NCBI GenBank assembly: GCA_013298845.1
Contig: JAAFJN010000010.1
Span: 102,296-166,295 of the forward strand
Length of the DNA stretch: 64,000 nt
Origin: Chitinophagales bacterium
Lineage (GTDB): Bacteria; Bacteroidota; Bacteroidia; Chitinophagales; Saprospiraceae
Direction of reading: 5' to 3'
Shown in pieces: positions 56,273-64,000 of this stretch. The position numbers and the translations under genes are program-made. The notes below the pieces were generated by a model that saw nothing but the letters and a program-made list of their open reading frames with translations, made no database searches and had not been told where the DNA came from. Positions within the stretch are counted from its first letter, which is position 1, and every line of letters starts with the position of its first letter.

Positions 56273-56454
56273 TGGCTAATCTACTTTATCCTGATGGCAT
56301 TATACTCTGACATACCTGGGTTGCGGGACGTTTTTTTGGGTGTAGTTGGAGTTGGTTTATAAGCAATAGTGGCGAAGTAAAATGTACTTTGGGTTTTGGT
56401 TTGTTGGGGTTGCGTACAAGGGTAGTTGTAGGTGATTAAAAAGAGAATAAAGAT

Positions 56455-56528
56455 ACAACCGTAGCTCAGCAAGGTTAGAGCGTTCAACTTATGTTGAAAG
56501 GTCGCAGGTTCGATTCCTGCCGGTTAAG
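56455..56528 (+). tRNA. degenerate tRNA-like gene (possible pseudo-tRNA)
   Basis: D arm (GCTC/GAGC, 56464-56481) and T arm (GCAGG-TTCGATT-CCTGC) are normal, variable loop AGGTC. Anticodon stem TTCAA/TTGAA encloses only six bases (CTTATG), so the anticodon cannot be assigned. The acceptor stem pairs at five inner positions, but the two outer pairs (A-A, C-A) fail. The 3' half is copied inverted just downstream (56540-56558). CCA is not encoded. Confidence 0.6.
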
Positions 56529-56558
56529 AAAGACTTTTATCTTTCTTAACCGGCAGGA
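56515..56558. repeat. 19-bp inverted repeat copying the tRNA T-arm/acceptor end
   Basis: TCCTGCCGGTTAAGAAAGA (56515-56533) is followed after six bases by its exact complement (56540-56558). The left arm is the tRNA 3' end. It could be a terminator or a scar of insertion at the tRNA. Confidence 0.75.
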
Positions 56559-56575
56559 CGGACAAAATAAAAATC

Positions 56576-57283
56576 ATGCCAGATAGTACTTCATATGAAC
56601 TGTATAAGGCGTATGTAAATAATGTACGTGAATTCATAACTACGGAACAAGAGTTAAGAAGAACTATTAATATTGGATTAAAGAAAAACAAATATGGTGC
56701 CGTCGAAAGATTAACGAAATTGTATGCTTTGCTTTATTCAACATTTAGTGAAGCAAACTTTATGAAAATGATTTTAACACCTTATGGATTTAATCAAGAC
56801 TTTGTTGATCAAATAATTAAACAAGACAATATAAAGGATAGATGGTACAAATGCATCGATTTAGGATTTTGCGTTTATCAAACAAAATGGAAACCAAAGA
56901 AGAGTTCAGAGATTCCGAATAAAATTCAAGAACTAAAAAGGATAGTCGATAGATATGTAGTAAGTCCAAGTATTATCAGAAATAAAATTGCGCATGGTCA
57001 AATTGCAGAGGCACTAAACAGTAAACAAGAAAAATTAAATCCTGATTTGACACAGGAATTGAATGACTTGAATCAAGTGAAGATTTTTATATGGTTTCAA
57101 GTTCAGGAAAGATTAACAGAAATAATTGAAGATTTAATTGAGTCTCCAAATAAAGTGCATGTTAATTTATATCATACTAAAATTCAGAATTTAACTACAT
57201 ATATTAAAAAAACCTCAAATTGGGATATTTGTTCGAAAATGAATACACCAAGTATGAAAAAAAGAAAGCCACCTACAATATAA
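56576..57283 (+). CDS. AT-rich HEPN-like protein
   Basis: A 235-residue helical protein with R135-N-K-I-A-H140, the RX4-6H motif of HEPN ribonucleases, in a helix of the right context (PSIIRNKIAHGQ). No signal peptide or other domain. Codon use is much AT-richer than the neighbours, and it sits immediately 3' to a tRNA-like sequence, which suggests horizontal acquisition. HEPN proteins in accessory DNA are commonly RNA-cutting toxins or defence effectors; that role is inference here. No antitoxin gene follows. The family is not named with certainty. Confidence 0.6.
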   Translation: MPDSTSYELYKAYVNNVREFITTEQELRRTINIGLKKNKYGAVERLTKLYALLYSTFSEANFMKMILTPYGFNQDFVDQIIKQDNIKDRWYKCIDLGFCVYQTKWKPKKSSEIPNKIQELKRIVDRYVVSPSIIRNKIAHGQIAEALNSKQEKLNPDLTQELNDLNQVKIFIWFQVQERLTEIIEDLIESPNKVHVNLYHTKIQNLTTYIKKTSNWDICSKMNTPSMKKRKPPTI

Positions 57284-57295
57284 AATAAAGTATTT

Positions 57296-57612
57296 ATGTG
57301 GTCTATGGTCGTATCGGCGGGGAATAGTGGTTCCTCTTGTAGTTCTGTTTCCGCGCCGCCGGCTATTTTTCAAGGCGCATTCACGGTTGGTGCCACCAAC
57401 AGCACCGACGAAATTGCTTCTTTTAGTAGCCGAGGGCCAGCCATTGCCTACGCCACCCTATCCAAACCCGACGTGAGCGCGCCCGGTGTACGGTCCAAAT
57501 GGAACAAAGCGGCTCCGTAGTGCTGGAAGCCTTATCAAGTGGCTTGTACATTGCCGTGTTGCGTGCCGAAAACGGCGCGGTGCTGGTGAGTAAAAAATTT
57601 GTTTGGAAGTAG
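57296..57612 (+). pseudogene. decayed 3' remnant of a T9SS S8 protease
   Basis: Frame 57296-57520 encodes SAGNSG, a GAFTVGATN strand, FSSRGP and KPDVSAPGV, which align with residues 343-403 of the protease at 54369. It then leaves frame, and from 57499 another frame encodes a T9SS tail end (GLYIAVLRAENGAVLVSKKFVWK, stop 57612). The catalytic Asp, His and Ser regions are absent. The 5' end is missing at the AT-rich HEPN gene. Confidence 0.75.
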
Positions 57613-57675
57613 TTGAAATGCAAAGTAAGTGAAATTTGATCAATACACCAAGGCATCAAGACTAATGCCAACCCA

Positions 57676-57706
57676 TTTGATCTGGCCGCAAAATGTCGTA
57701 CCTTTG
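57676..57706 (+). promoter_or_regulatory. promoter of the ATPase-nuclease gene
   Basis: TTTG (57676-57679), 19-nt spacer, TACCTTTG (57699-57706), with the ATG 5 nt later at 57712. Confidence 0.65.
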
Positions 57707-57711
57707 TCCTT

Positions 57712-59265
57712 ATGAAGAGGTTTTTTAACACTGCCGGACCTTGTGTGGCCGAGCGCCATTACACCATTGATCCATTATCGCGATTACAAGGTGTAATGGA
57801 ATTAGTGGATCAACAAAAATACTTTATTCTCCATGCGTCTCGCCAAACTGGGAGATCTACCACCATTATCGCGCTGATGGATTTGCTCAACAGCGAGGGT
57901 AAATATATTGCGCTGTACGTCAACGTAGAGACGGCTCAACCCTTTCGTAACGACGTGGAAAGCGCCAATGAGGTCTTTATGAGTGCCATTGACGGCAGTG
58001 CCCGATTTTACTTGCCCGAAGCCTACTGGCCTTCTCAACATTGTTTTCAGGTGAATTCCATGCAGGAAGGGTTGAGCGATTTCCTCTCGTATTGGTGCGC
58101 CGAACTGCCCAAACCGCTTGTTCTGTTCATTGACGAAGCAGACGCCCTCATTGGTGATTCGATGCTTTCTCTTCTGCGCCAGATCCGCGCCGGTTATAAC
58201 CAACGTCCCAAAGGTTTCCCGCACGCCATCGCCCTCATCGGGCTGCGCGACTTGCGCGACTACCGCATTTACTCCGATAGCGAAAAACGCTACGTGTTGG
58301 GCGGGTCGGCTTTTAATATCAAGGATAAGTCGTTGGTAATGAAGGGGTTCACCTTAGACGAAGTTCGTACCCTGTATGCCCAACACACGGTGGAAACCGG
58401 ACAACAATTTGACCCCGCTGCCCTTGACCTGATTTTTGAACAAACCCAAGGGCAGCCCTGGCTCGTGAACGCCATCGGGCGCGAACTTTGCTTTGAAACA
58501 CACAAAGTTATGCCCGAAGGCCGCACCATCGTCCCGGCAGACGTGTATCGGGCGGTTGAGATTCTTATCCAACGCCGCGATACCCATTTGGATCAGTTAT
58601 CGGATAAACTCACCGAGCCACGGATTGCAAGGGTTGTTGATGCCATTCTCGGTGGAGCAGGCCGGTTTGATCCGGGTACAATCTCCACGGAAGATGTTCA
58701 ATACGCGATTGATTTGGGCTTAATAGCGCAAGGCCCCAACGGGCTTGGCATCGCCAACCCAATTTACCGGGAGGTCGTGCCCCGCGAACTTACCTACGTT
58801 GAGCAGGTATCGCTGCCCCAAAATCCGGCCTGGTACGTGCTACCCAACGGCAAATTGGACATCGAAAAAGTACTGGAGCGTTTTATTAATTTTTACAAAG
58901 AAAACGGCGAGTTGCTCACCGAACGCGAACTTTATACCGAATCGGCGCACCATCTCAGTTTTATGGCCTGGCTTCAACGCATTGTCAACGGCGGCGGCTA
59001 CATTCGCCGCGAATACGGACTGGGCCTCAAATTTGTTGATTTAGTGATTGAATTTGCCGACGAAAAGTTTGCCTTTGAACTAAAAGCCGAGCGTCATTTC
59101 AAACAAGCCGATGCCCTTGAACAAATCGCGGCTTACGCTAAGCGCATGAACGTATCGGAAGCCTACCTTGTGGTGTTTCGCCGCCGCATGACCGATCCCG
59201 ACATCGTTGGTATTCGGGAAAAAATACAACACGGTGATCTTTTGGTGCATTTAATTTGGATGTGA
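57712..59265 (+). CDS. AAA-like ATPase with C-terminal PD-(D/E)XK nuclease-like domain
   Basis: A 517-residue protein. N-terminal ATPase: Walker A-like ASRQTGRST (42-50), with R48 in place of the usual Lys, and Walker B LVLFIDEAD (D141, E142). C-terminal nuclease-like domain: D443, FAFELK (E456-x-K458), Q471 in EQIAAYA. The arrangement resembles the Bacteroidota group of AAA ATPases fused to a PD-(D/E)XK domain. The function is unknown. Very short leader. It adjoins the insertion scar but has native-like composition. Confidence 0.8.
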   Translation: MKRFFNTAGPCVAERHYTIDPLSRLQGVMELVDQQKYFILHASRQTGRSTTIIALMDLLNSEGKYIALYVNVETAQPFRNDVESANEVFMSAIDGSARFYLPEAYWPSQHCFQVNSMQEGLSDFLSYWCAELPKPLVLFIDEADALIGDSMLSLLRQIRAGYNQRPKGFPHAIALIGLRDLRDYRIYSDSEKRYVLGGSAFNIKDKSLVMKGFTLDEVRTLYAQHTVETGQQFDPAALDLIFEQTQGQPWLVNAIGRELCFETHKVMPEGRTIVPADVYRAVEILIQRRDTHLDQLSDKLTEPRIARVVDAILGGAGRFDPGTISTEDVQYAIDLGLIAQGPNGLGIANPIYREVVPRELTYVEQVSLPQNPAWYVLPNGKLDIEKVLERFINFYKENGELLTERELYTESAHHLSFMAWLQRIVNGGGYIRREYGLGLKFVDLVIEFADEKFAFELKAERHFKQADALEQIAAYAKRMNVSEAYLVVFRRRMTDPDIVGIREKIQHGDLLVHLIWM

Positions 59266-59276
59266 GGTTATCCCCA

Positions 59277-60710
59277 TCAATCCCCCTCATCCAACCGAAT
59301 CCGCACCAATTTAAGTTTACTCCGGTACTCCGACGGCACGAGGCACTCGTTGGCGCTGACCTGTATCCCGTCGCGGAAGCGCAGGCGTAGGCCCTGGTTA
59401 ACGGTATTGAGCAGGCTATTTCGGTCAAATGAACCGTTGGCGCTCACCTCGTAGGTACTGCACGAGTTTTCGTACCGCACCTCATCGTTGAACATAAAGA
59501 GGAGGTTGGTACGGGTGCGAAACATAAAAAAAGAGGAAAAAATGCCGTCGTCGTCCTGCGAATATTGTTTTTTGTGCAAAATGGTGTTCCATTGCATGGT
59601 GCCATCGGGCGAGAACGAGAGCATAAAAAAGTCTTCGTAATAATAATCCACAATACTGCGCACTTCGCGGGCAATGCGCGAGGTGCCCGCCGTGCCGCGT
59701 TGAATTTCGTAGTGGCGTTCGGCAATTAAGGCCAAACCGCCGTCGGCGCGGGGAATGACGTGGGCGACATCCGAATCATCAATGCCTTTGGTATCGTCTT
59801 CCACGTCTTTTTGGCGCAGGGTAGAAATAAATTTATCGTCAAAATTGCTTTTTTTCAGGATAAAATCGTCCAAATTATTGGGGTTACAACTCAGGTAAAA
59901 GGCTCCGTTCGAGCGTTCGCGGCGTTTTTCGCCCCAAAGACCACCCGCTAAAAGGCGGTTATTTTGGTTGTCGTACACAAATTTCACATCCGCAGTAAGG
60001 GCATTGGGAAACGGGTATTTGCCCAATACATCGGGTTGGGTGCTGATTTGCAACACGTGAAAACGGTGGTCTTCCACTTTGCTTTTTCGGTTGTCGAACT
60101 CCAGGGCCAAAAACAATTTACCCTGGTTGCTCAACGCCATACCGACCAATTCATCGTCTTGGAAACCGTTGGTAAACGTGGCGGTTTTGTCCCAAAGGAC
60201 TTTCATCAAATCCACCTGAAAACACACGCATTCCATTTTGTCGGATTCGGCGGTGTTGTACACCATAATTTTGGAGCGGTCTTCGCTGATGAGCACTTCC
60301 AGTTCGGGCGGGGTAAACAACCGTTCGCCGTACGCTTTAATGGTGGTACTGTCAATGAGCACCGCCGCCGGATCGTATTTGTGGATGCGCAGGAAAAATT
60401 TGCCGCGCGCTTTTTGGGCGTAAACGATGGAAAAATCGTTTTTACCCGCCACGACACTAATCACCCGCGTGTTGCGCTTTTCAATGTCTTCCAATACCCG
60501 GTTCCAGGAGGTTTTTAATTGCAGGTCAAACGCCTGAATTTCGTACTCGTCGTAACGGTCTCGAAAAACCAAAATCCGGTCGCGCAACCTTCCGATGAGT
60601 TCATAGCCGTAATCGTTCCGCAGGTTGAGACCTTCAGAAATATCAATTCGTTGGGCGTTGGACAAGCCCGGAAGGAATAAAAAACCGAGAAGTAGAAGAA
60701 GATAGCGCAT
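59277..60710 (-). CDS. exported protein of unknown function
   Basis: A 477-residue protein with a signal peptide (LLLLLGFLFLPGLSNAQ). The mature chain is a series of beta-rich repeats, for example FHVLQISTQPDV and GGLALIAERHYEIQRG, suggesting a propeller. No known motif recognised. Single gene next to carA on the same strand (24 bp between). Confidence 0.7.
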   Translation of the reverse strand: MRYLLLLLGFLFLPGLSNAQRIDISEGLNLRNDYGYELIGRLRDRILVFRDRYDEYEIQAFDLQLKTSWNRVLEDIEKRNTRVISVVAGKNDFSIVYAQKARGKFFLRIHKYDPAAVLIDSTTIKAYGERLFTPPELEVLISEDRSKIMVYNTAESDKMECVCFQVDLMKVLWDKTATFTNGFQDDELVGMALSNQGKLFLALEFDNRKSKVEDHRFHVLQISTQPDVLGKYPFPNALTADVKFVYDNQNNRLLAGGLWGEKRRERSNGAFYLSCNPNNLDDFILKKSNFDDKFISTLRQKDVEDDTKGIDDSDVAHVIPRADGGLALIAERHYEIQRGTAGTSRIAREVRSIVDYYYEDFFMLSFSPDGTMQWNTILHKKQYSQDDDGIFSSFFMFRTRTNLLFMFNDEVRYENSCSTYEVSANGSFDRNSLLNTVNQGLRLRFRDGIQVSANECLVPSEYRSKLKLVRIRLDEGD

Positions 60711-60734
60711 TGATATGGAATAAGTTAGATGAAA

Positions 60735-61811
60735 TTAAAGCATCTGAACAAACTCGTCGAACAAGTAGCGGGCATCGTGGGGACCGGGCGCGGCTTCGGG
60801 GTGGTACTGTACCGAAAAGGCCGGGTAATTTTTAAGTTTGATACCTTCTACTGTCTGGTCATTCAGATTAATATGGGTGGCTTCAACGAGGCTTGGGCTA
60901 TCGTAAACGGCGGTTTCCAATACTCCAAAGCCGTGGTTTTGGCTGGTAATTTCCGATTTTCCGGTCACCAGGTTTTTTACCGGATGATTAATTCCGCGGT
61001 GTCCGTGGTGCAGTTTGTACGTGGGCAAACCCGCGCCCTGCGCCAATAATTGCTGCCCAAGGCAAATACCAAACAACGGTTTGCCGTCGGCGAGCATTTG
61101 TTTGACCGTTTCAATGGCGTATCCCATCGAAGCCGGATCACCGGGGCCATTGGATAAAAAGTAACCGTCGGGGTTCCAGGCTTTTACTTCCGCAAAAGGC
61201 GTACGGGCCGGAAACACTTTGAGGTAACAATTGCGTTGGTCAAAATTACGCAAAATATTCTTTTTTACCCCAAAATCCATGACGGCGATTTTAAATTTCG
61301 CGTCTTCGTCGCCGTAGAAATAGGGTTCTTTGGTGGTGACCACACTCGACAATTCCAAACCAGCCATGGACGGCGTTTCGGCGAGGCGTTTTTTTAATTC
61401 CTCAATATCGTCGGTTTCGGAGGAAATAATGCAGTTCATGGCTCCTTTTTCGCGAATATGCTGCACAATGGCGCGGGTATCCACGTCCGAAATGGCCACC
61501 AAAGCCTCCGCTTCAAAATAATCCTGAATGGAGCGGTGCGCATTTTTACGGCTAAAATCCACGTTGTAATTATGACAAACAAAACCGGCGATTTTGATAT
61601 TTTCGCTTTCTACTTCTTCATTTTTGATGCCGTAATTCCCAATGTGAACATTTGTTGCTACCAAAACCTGACCGTAATAAGAAGGGTCCGTAAAAATTTC
61701 CTGATAACCGGTCATGCCGGTATTAAAACAAATTTCTCCGGTAGTGGTGCCTTTTTTACCGGCGGCCGTTCCTTTAAAAACCGTGCCGTCTTCGAGCAAT
61801 AGTATAGCCAT
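60735..61811 (-). CDS. carA: carbamoyl-phosphate synthase small subunit CarA
   Basis: A 358-residue glutaminase subunit supplying ammonia for carbamoyl phosphate, for pyrimidine and arginine synthesis. N-terminal MAILLLEDGTVFKG and CFNTGMTGYQEIFTDPSYYGQ; glutaminase motifs GICLGQQLLA (catalytic Cys) and YHPEAAPGPHD (His, Glu). ATG 61811 gives the family length. carB is not adjacent. Divergent from the DUF58 gene. Confidence 0.96.
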   Translation of the reverse strand: MAILLLEDGTVFKGTAAGKKGTTTGEICFNTGMTGYQEIFTDPSYYGQVLVATNVHIGNYGIKNEEVESENIKIAGFVCHNYNVDFSRKNAHRSIQDYFEAEALVAISDVDTRAIVQHIREKGAMNCIISSETDDIEELKKRLAETPSMAGLELSSVVTTKEPYFYGDEDAKFKIAVMDFGVKKNILRNFDQRNCYLKVFPARTPFAEVKAWNPDGYFLSNGPGDPASMGYAIETVKQMLADGKPLFGICLGQQLLAQGAGLPTYKLHHGHRGINHPVKNLVTGKSEITSQNHGFGVLETAVYDSPSLVEATHINLNDQTVEGIKLKNYPAFSVQYHPEAAPGPHDARYLFDEFVQML

Positions 61812-61914
61812 GTGTAAATGCGTGTTTGAGTATGCTAAATCGCCGCAAAGGTCGTTCAAGATCAAGGAGAATCCAAAGTTTCATTTCCTTAATTTTTCTT
61901 TTCTTTGCGGCATC

Positions 61915-62790
61915 ATGGATACGGCAGAGCTTTTAAAAAAAGTCCGGGAAGTTGAAATCGTCACCCGGCGCCTCAGTAAATTGCTGTTTATGGGCGGCTA
62001 CCACAGCGCTTTTAAAGGGCGGGGCATGTCGTTTAGCGAGGTGCGCAACTACCAATACGGCGACGATGTGCGCAATATTGACTGGAATGTAACGGCCCGA
62101 ACGGGTGAAGCCTTTGTCAAAATATTTGAAGAAGAGCGCGAACTCAGCGTGATGTTATTGGCCGACGTGAGTGCTTCGGCGTTTTTTGGCTCCGGCATTG
62201 GCCCCGATAAAAAGGATTTTATCACCGAATTATGCGCCGTTTTGGCTTTTTCGGCCAGTTCCAACCACGATAAAACGGGTTTGTTGTTGTTTTCGGACCA
62301 AACGGAATTGTACCTCAATCCCACGCAGGGGCGCGCGCACAACCTGCGCATGATCCGCGAACTGCTCAACGTGGCCCCCAAAAGCACCCGCACCGATCTC
62401 GAAGCGGCTTGTGTTTTTACCCGAAACGTGCTCAAAAAACGCAGCATTTGTTTTATCGTCTCCGATTTTTACAGCAGCACCCACTACGAATTGGCGCTGA
62501 GTGTGCTCGGTCGGCGGCACGATTGCATCGGAATACACGTGTGGGATGCCGCCGAACGCCAATTGCCCGATTTGGGCATTATCGAAGTGCTCGATCCCGA
62601 AACCGGTACCCTATACGCCACCGATACCTCCAATCCCGACGTGCGTCGCCAATACACCACCCGTTTTGACGCGCACCGGCAGCGGGTGCAAACTATTTTT
62701 CAAAATGCCGGTTGTGATTTGATTAGTTTACGCACCGACCAGGATTACACCCCGGAACTGATCCGGCTTTTTGACAAAAGAAACAGATGA
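61915..62790 (+). CDS. DUF58-domain protein
   Basis: A 291-residue cytoplasmic protein. DUF58 signature: FKGRGMSFSEVRNYQYGDDVRNIDWNVTARTGEAFVK is present near residue 40 (split here by family features GDDVRNIDWN and SVMLLADVSAS). The latter starts the vWA-like core. The family usually lies with MoxR ATPases; none is adjacent. ATG 61915 is taken; upstream codons overlap carA. The stop overlaps nth as ATGA. Confidence 0.88.
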   Translation: MDTAELLKKVREVEIVTRRLSKLLFMGGYHSAFKGRGMSFSEVRNYQYGDDVRNIDWNVTARTGEAFVKIFEEERELSVMLLADVSASAFFGSGIGPDKKDFITELCAVLAFSASSNHDKTGLLLFSDQTELYLNPTQGRAHNLRMIRELLNVAPKSTRTDLEAACVFTRNVLKKRSICFIVSDFYSSTHYELALSVLGRRHDCIGIHVWDAAERQLPDLGIIEVLDPETGTLYATDTSNPDVRRQYTTRFDAHRQRVQTIFQNAGCDLISLRTDQDYTPELIRLFDKRNR

Positions 62791-63416
62791 CAAAGAAAAA
62801 ATTAAAGGAGCGGGCCGCGACTATTGCGGCCATTTTGGAAGAATTATACCCCGAAACGCCCATTCCGCTGGACCACAAAGACCATTATACCTTGTTGGTG
62901 GCGGTGTTGTTATCGGCGCAATGCACCGATTTGCGGGTGAATGAAGTAACGCCGCATTTGTTTGCCAAAGCCGATACGCCGCAGGAAATGGTCAAATTAT
63001 CGGTAGAGGAAATCCGCGAAATTATTAAACCCTGTGGCCTCTCCCCTACCAAATCGAAGGCCATTCACCAGTTATCACACATTTTATTTGAGCAGCACAA
63101 CGGCCAGGTCCCCGAAGATTGGGCCGCATTGGAGGCATTGCCCGGCGTGGGCCACAAAACGGCATCGGTGGTGATGTCGCAGGGATTTGGGCACCCGGCC
63201 TTTCCCGTGGATACGCATATTCACCGGCTGGCGGCGCGCTGGGGATTGAGCGATGGTAAAAGTGTGGAAAAAACCGAGCGCGATTTGAAGGCGCTTTTTC
63301 CTAAAGAAATTTGGAATAAACTGCACCTGCAAATTATTTTTTACGGTCGCCAGTTTTGTCCGGCGCGGGGGCATAATCCGGCGGAATGTCAGATTTGTTC
63401 GTTGGTGGCAAAGTGA
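62787..63416 (+). CDS. nth: endonuclease III Nth
   Basis: A 209-residue base-excision DNA glycosylase/AP lyase. Helix-hairpin-helix LPGVGHKTASVV with catalytic Lys, and catalytic Asp in FPVDTHIHRLA. The C-terminal cluster is C-x9-C-x2-C (CPARGHNPAECQIC) and the chain ends five residues later with no fourth Cys, so a normal [4Fe-4S] cluster is doubtful. Coupled to DUF58 by ATGA. Confidence 0.93.
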   Translation: MTKKKLKERAATIAAILEELYPETPIPLDHKDHYTLLVAVLLSAQCTDLRVNEVTPHLFAKADTPQEMVKLSVEEIREIIKPCGLSPTKSKAIHQLSHILFEQHNGQVPEDWAALEALPGVGHKTASVVMSQGFGHPAFPVDTHIHRLAARWGLSDGKSVEKTERDLKALFPKEIWNKLHLQIIFYGRQFCPARGHNPAECQICSLVAK

Positions 63417-63540
63417 TCACGGGTTTCCCCTCCCCCCAAAAAAACTTCTGCTATCTGCTATCAGAAATCATCAATCATATATCAAAAAACATACTTCTGC
63501 CATCCTGAGACAAGTCTGGATTAGGCGGGCGTCATGCGAC

Positions 63541-63579
63541 GAGATGTGCATCCCGGAGGAACGGAGTGGATGACATCTC
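63541..63579. repeat. GAGATGTGCATCC hairpin, copy 3
   Basis: GAGATGTGCATCC and GGATGACATCTC around the loop cggaggaacggagt; nearly identical to copy 2. Confidence 0.75.
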
Positions 63580-63740
63580 AGAGCAGTACGGATTCTGCGT
63601 GGGAGATATTTCCTATTGCGCCCCGGAAAACGGCGGCTTTTTTAGCGTATTTTGTGGGTTTGGCCAGTATGTTTTTTAATTTAAGAATTCCGATCTAAGA
63701 TTTTTGATTTTTGAAGTTTTTGCCCGTTGTAGCGCGTACA

Positions 63741-63777
63741 GCTCTGAGATGTGCATCCCGGGATGACATCTCAGAGC
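63741..63777. repeat. GAGATGTGCATCC hairpin, copy 4 (lost loop)
   Basis: The arms GCTCTGAGATGTGCATCC and GGATGACATCTCAGAGC meet with only CG between, so the 14-nt loop of the other copies is missing. Confidence 0.7.
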
Positions 63778-63815
63778 GAAACAGATTTCTGGCCAAAGAC
63801 AGCCCTGATGCAAGG

Positions 63816-63857
63816 GACACGGATTTGCACGGATTAGACACGGATTTGCACGGATTT
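63816..63857. repeat. tandem 21-bp repeat (two units)
   Basis: GACACGGATTTGCACGGATT plus one base, repeated twice (63816-63836, 63837-63857). Confidence 0.8.
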
Positions 63858-64000
63858 TTGAAGTTTAAAAAACTCATTTCTCATCGCTCCTAACTCATCA
63901 CTCCCCCACCTCTGCTCGCGCGAAATTGCATTTCGTGTGAAACGATCGGCGCGGCTGTGCCGCAAGCGTAGCAGAACAAATCGAACCAGCGTGTAGCGGC

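Larger units (their letters stand above)
63417..64000. repeat. gene-free repeat region at window end
   Basis: No gene is supported. It holds two GAGATGTGCATCC hairpins and a tandem 21-bp repeat, listed separately. The region may continue beyond the window. Confidence 0.7.

Noticed and set aside
56281..56487. 68-aa minus-strand frame over the tRNA-like gene
   Set aside because: Low-complexity translation overlapping the structured tRNA sequence.

Overview
The window looks like a chromosome segment of a Bacteroidota bacterium, probably of the Saprospiria (Haliscomenobacter/Lewinella-like). This is inferred from gene content and signals. Several exported proteins carry type IX secretion (T9SS) tails: the proteins at 19869, 28692 and 54369, and a remnant at 57499. 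There is a TonB-dependent receptor paired with a DUF4249 lipoprotein, a CHU_C/gliding-type protein, an ASPIC/UnbV FG-GAP lipoprotein and DUF5995/DUF6962-like proteins. Shine-Dalgarno sites are essentially absent. Many genes carry the Bacteroidetes -7/-33 promoter (TTTG or TTG, about 19 nt, TAnnTTTG). Base composition is near 50% GC in housekeeping genes, with clearly AT-rich islands.

Layout. 1-2.7 kb: end of a deoxynucleoside kinase, a membrane protein, ruvB and a TonB-C-like protein. 2.8-8.0 kb: an AT-rich accessory island on the minus strand. It holds a two-gene operon (892-aa zinc-ribbon/alpha-solenoid protein plus 500-aa PD-(D/E)XK-like protein, ATGA overlap, own promoter), then a nucleotidyltransferase and its small partner, flanked by 43/44-bp direct repeats. 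8.1-12 kb: TPR-AAA+ ATPase with a TPR membrane protein, then an acyltransferase. 12-20.5 kb: S8 protease lipoprotein with a MITE-like element upstream, rRNA methyltransferase, BNR/sialidase-like lipoprotein, DUF3298 lipoprotein, CBM9-like protein, SDR, DUF5995 and a PDZ protein with a T9SS tail. 20.6-32 kb: nucleotide-sugar aminotransferase/dehydratase pair, DUF5678-like protein, PaaY-like hexapeptide protein, FG-GAP protein, PAP2 phosphatase, methyltransferase, IgGFc/CHU_C surface protein and an outer membrane protein.

32-49.7 kb: BamE-like lipoprotein, Fic protein, DUF3299-like protein and polysaccharide deacetylase, TetR and DUF721/DciA-like, then metH-yihY-hisC-hisB, pyrG divergent from lipB, an exported protein, a fatty acid desaturase and an NAD-dependent epimerase. 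49.7-50.5 kb: a gene-free repeat block with a 223-bp duplication and large palindromes. 50.5-56.1 kb: TonB receptor, DUF4249 lipoprotein and a T9SS S8 protease. 56.1-57.7 kb: an insertion scar with an orphan promoter, a degenerate tRNA, a hairpin copying the tRNA 3' end, an AT-rich HEPN-like gene and the decayed 3' end of an S8 protease. 57.7-63.4 kb: ATPase-nuclease fusion, exported protein, carA divergent from a DUF58-nth pair. 63.4-64 kb: repeats only.

The best candidates for something undescribed are the solenoid/PD-(D/E)XK operon (2797-6974), the tRNA-HEPN scar (56242-57612), and a family of dispersed intergenic palindromes. All functions are read from motifs by eye; no database search was run.
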